Below, piece after piece: positions 63,932-64,000 of a stretch of DNA of 64,000 nucleotides (its first letter is position 1; each line of letters begins with the position of its first letter). Source of the stretch: Mesobacillus jeotgali (lineage in GTDB: Bacteria; Bacillota; Bacilli; Bacillales; Cytobacillaceae); contig NZ_FVZC01000009.1 in NCBI RefSeq assembly GCF_900166585.1, positions 682,001 through 746,000 on the forward strand. The letters are read 5' to 3'. The notes under the pieces were generated by a model, which ran no database searches, had not been told where the DNA came from, and saw only the letters and a program-made list of their open reading frames with translations. A program made the translations under genes and the position numbers.

Positions 63932-64000
63932 TTGTATTTAGTTTACTCCGAGTTTGCGGACGGGCAAATGCCATTTATATGTGTAGGAAAGAACACGAAG

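Overview
The window is chromosomal DNA from a low-GC, endospore-forming Bacillaceae species (Bacillus/Mesobacillus-like). The evidence is the gene order, which largely matches the Bacillus subtilis dpaA-to-spoVK segment (dpaAB-asd-dapG-dapA-rnjB-tepA-ylzJ-spoIIIE-ymfC ... ymfFHIJK-rodZ-pgsA-cinA-recA-rny-ymdB-spoVS ... miaB-ymcA-cotE ... mutSL ... miaA-hfq-spoVK), several sporulation genes, Gram-positive Shine-Dalgarno sites and frequent TTG/GTG starts. No rRNA, tRNA or CRISPR array was seen.

Layout. 1-4.5 kb: end of dpaA, then dpaB, asd, dapG and dapA (diaminopimelate, lysine and dipicolinate synthesis). 4.7-10.1 kb: RNase J, a ClpP-like protease, YlzJ and the SpoIIIE DNA pump. 10.15-10.89 kb: a complete IS200-type insertion sequence just behind the spoIIIE terminator. 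11.1-16.9 kb: a GntR regulator with a perfect palindrome in its leader, then a BMP lipoprotein and a three-gene nucleoside ABC importer (nupNOPQ-like). 17.0-18.1 kb: a membrane diguanylate cyclase. 18.4-24.9 kb: YmfF/YmfH peptidase pair, YmfI, YmfJ, YmfK, RodZ and PgsA. 24.9-31 kb: CinA, SOS-controlled RecA, RNase Y, YmdB and SpoVS. 31-38 kb: an M19 dipeptidase, 2-oxoacid:ferredoxin oxidoreductase KorAB, MiaB, RicA (YmcA) and CotE.

38.3-51.8 kb is an accessory region between cotE and mutS, which adjoin in B. subtilis. It holds a multicluster Fe-S protein, a TorD-type chaperone, a three-subunit PsrABC/PhsABC-type molybdenum reductase, an 850-base degraded stretch, Nudix, DnaD-like and GNAT genes, a cytosolic PAS histidine kinase with a response regulator, and an ATPase plus two ABC-2 permeases. 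The last five genes resemble the B. subtilis LnrJKLMN lipid-antibiotic resistance module, but with a different sensor.

52-64 kb returns to core genes: mutS, mutL, a small membrane protein, a DinB-family protein, a 51-bp tandem array of hairpin repeats, mreBH on the minus strand, miaA, hfq, spoVK, a glutaredoxin-like protein and an RsbR-like STAS protein that lacks the usual phosphoacceptor. Three kinds of non-coding repeat (a two-copy interspersed element, a degenerate triplet upstream of rnjB and the 51-bp array) are the least explained parts of the window.
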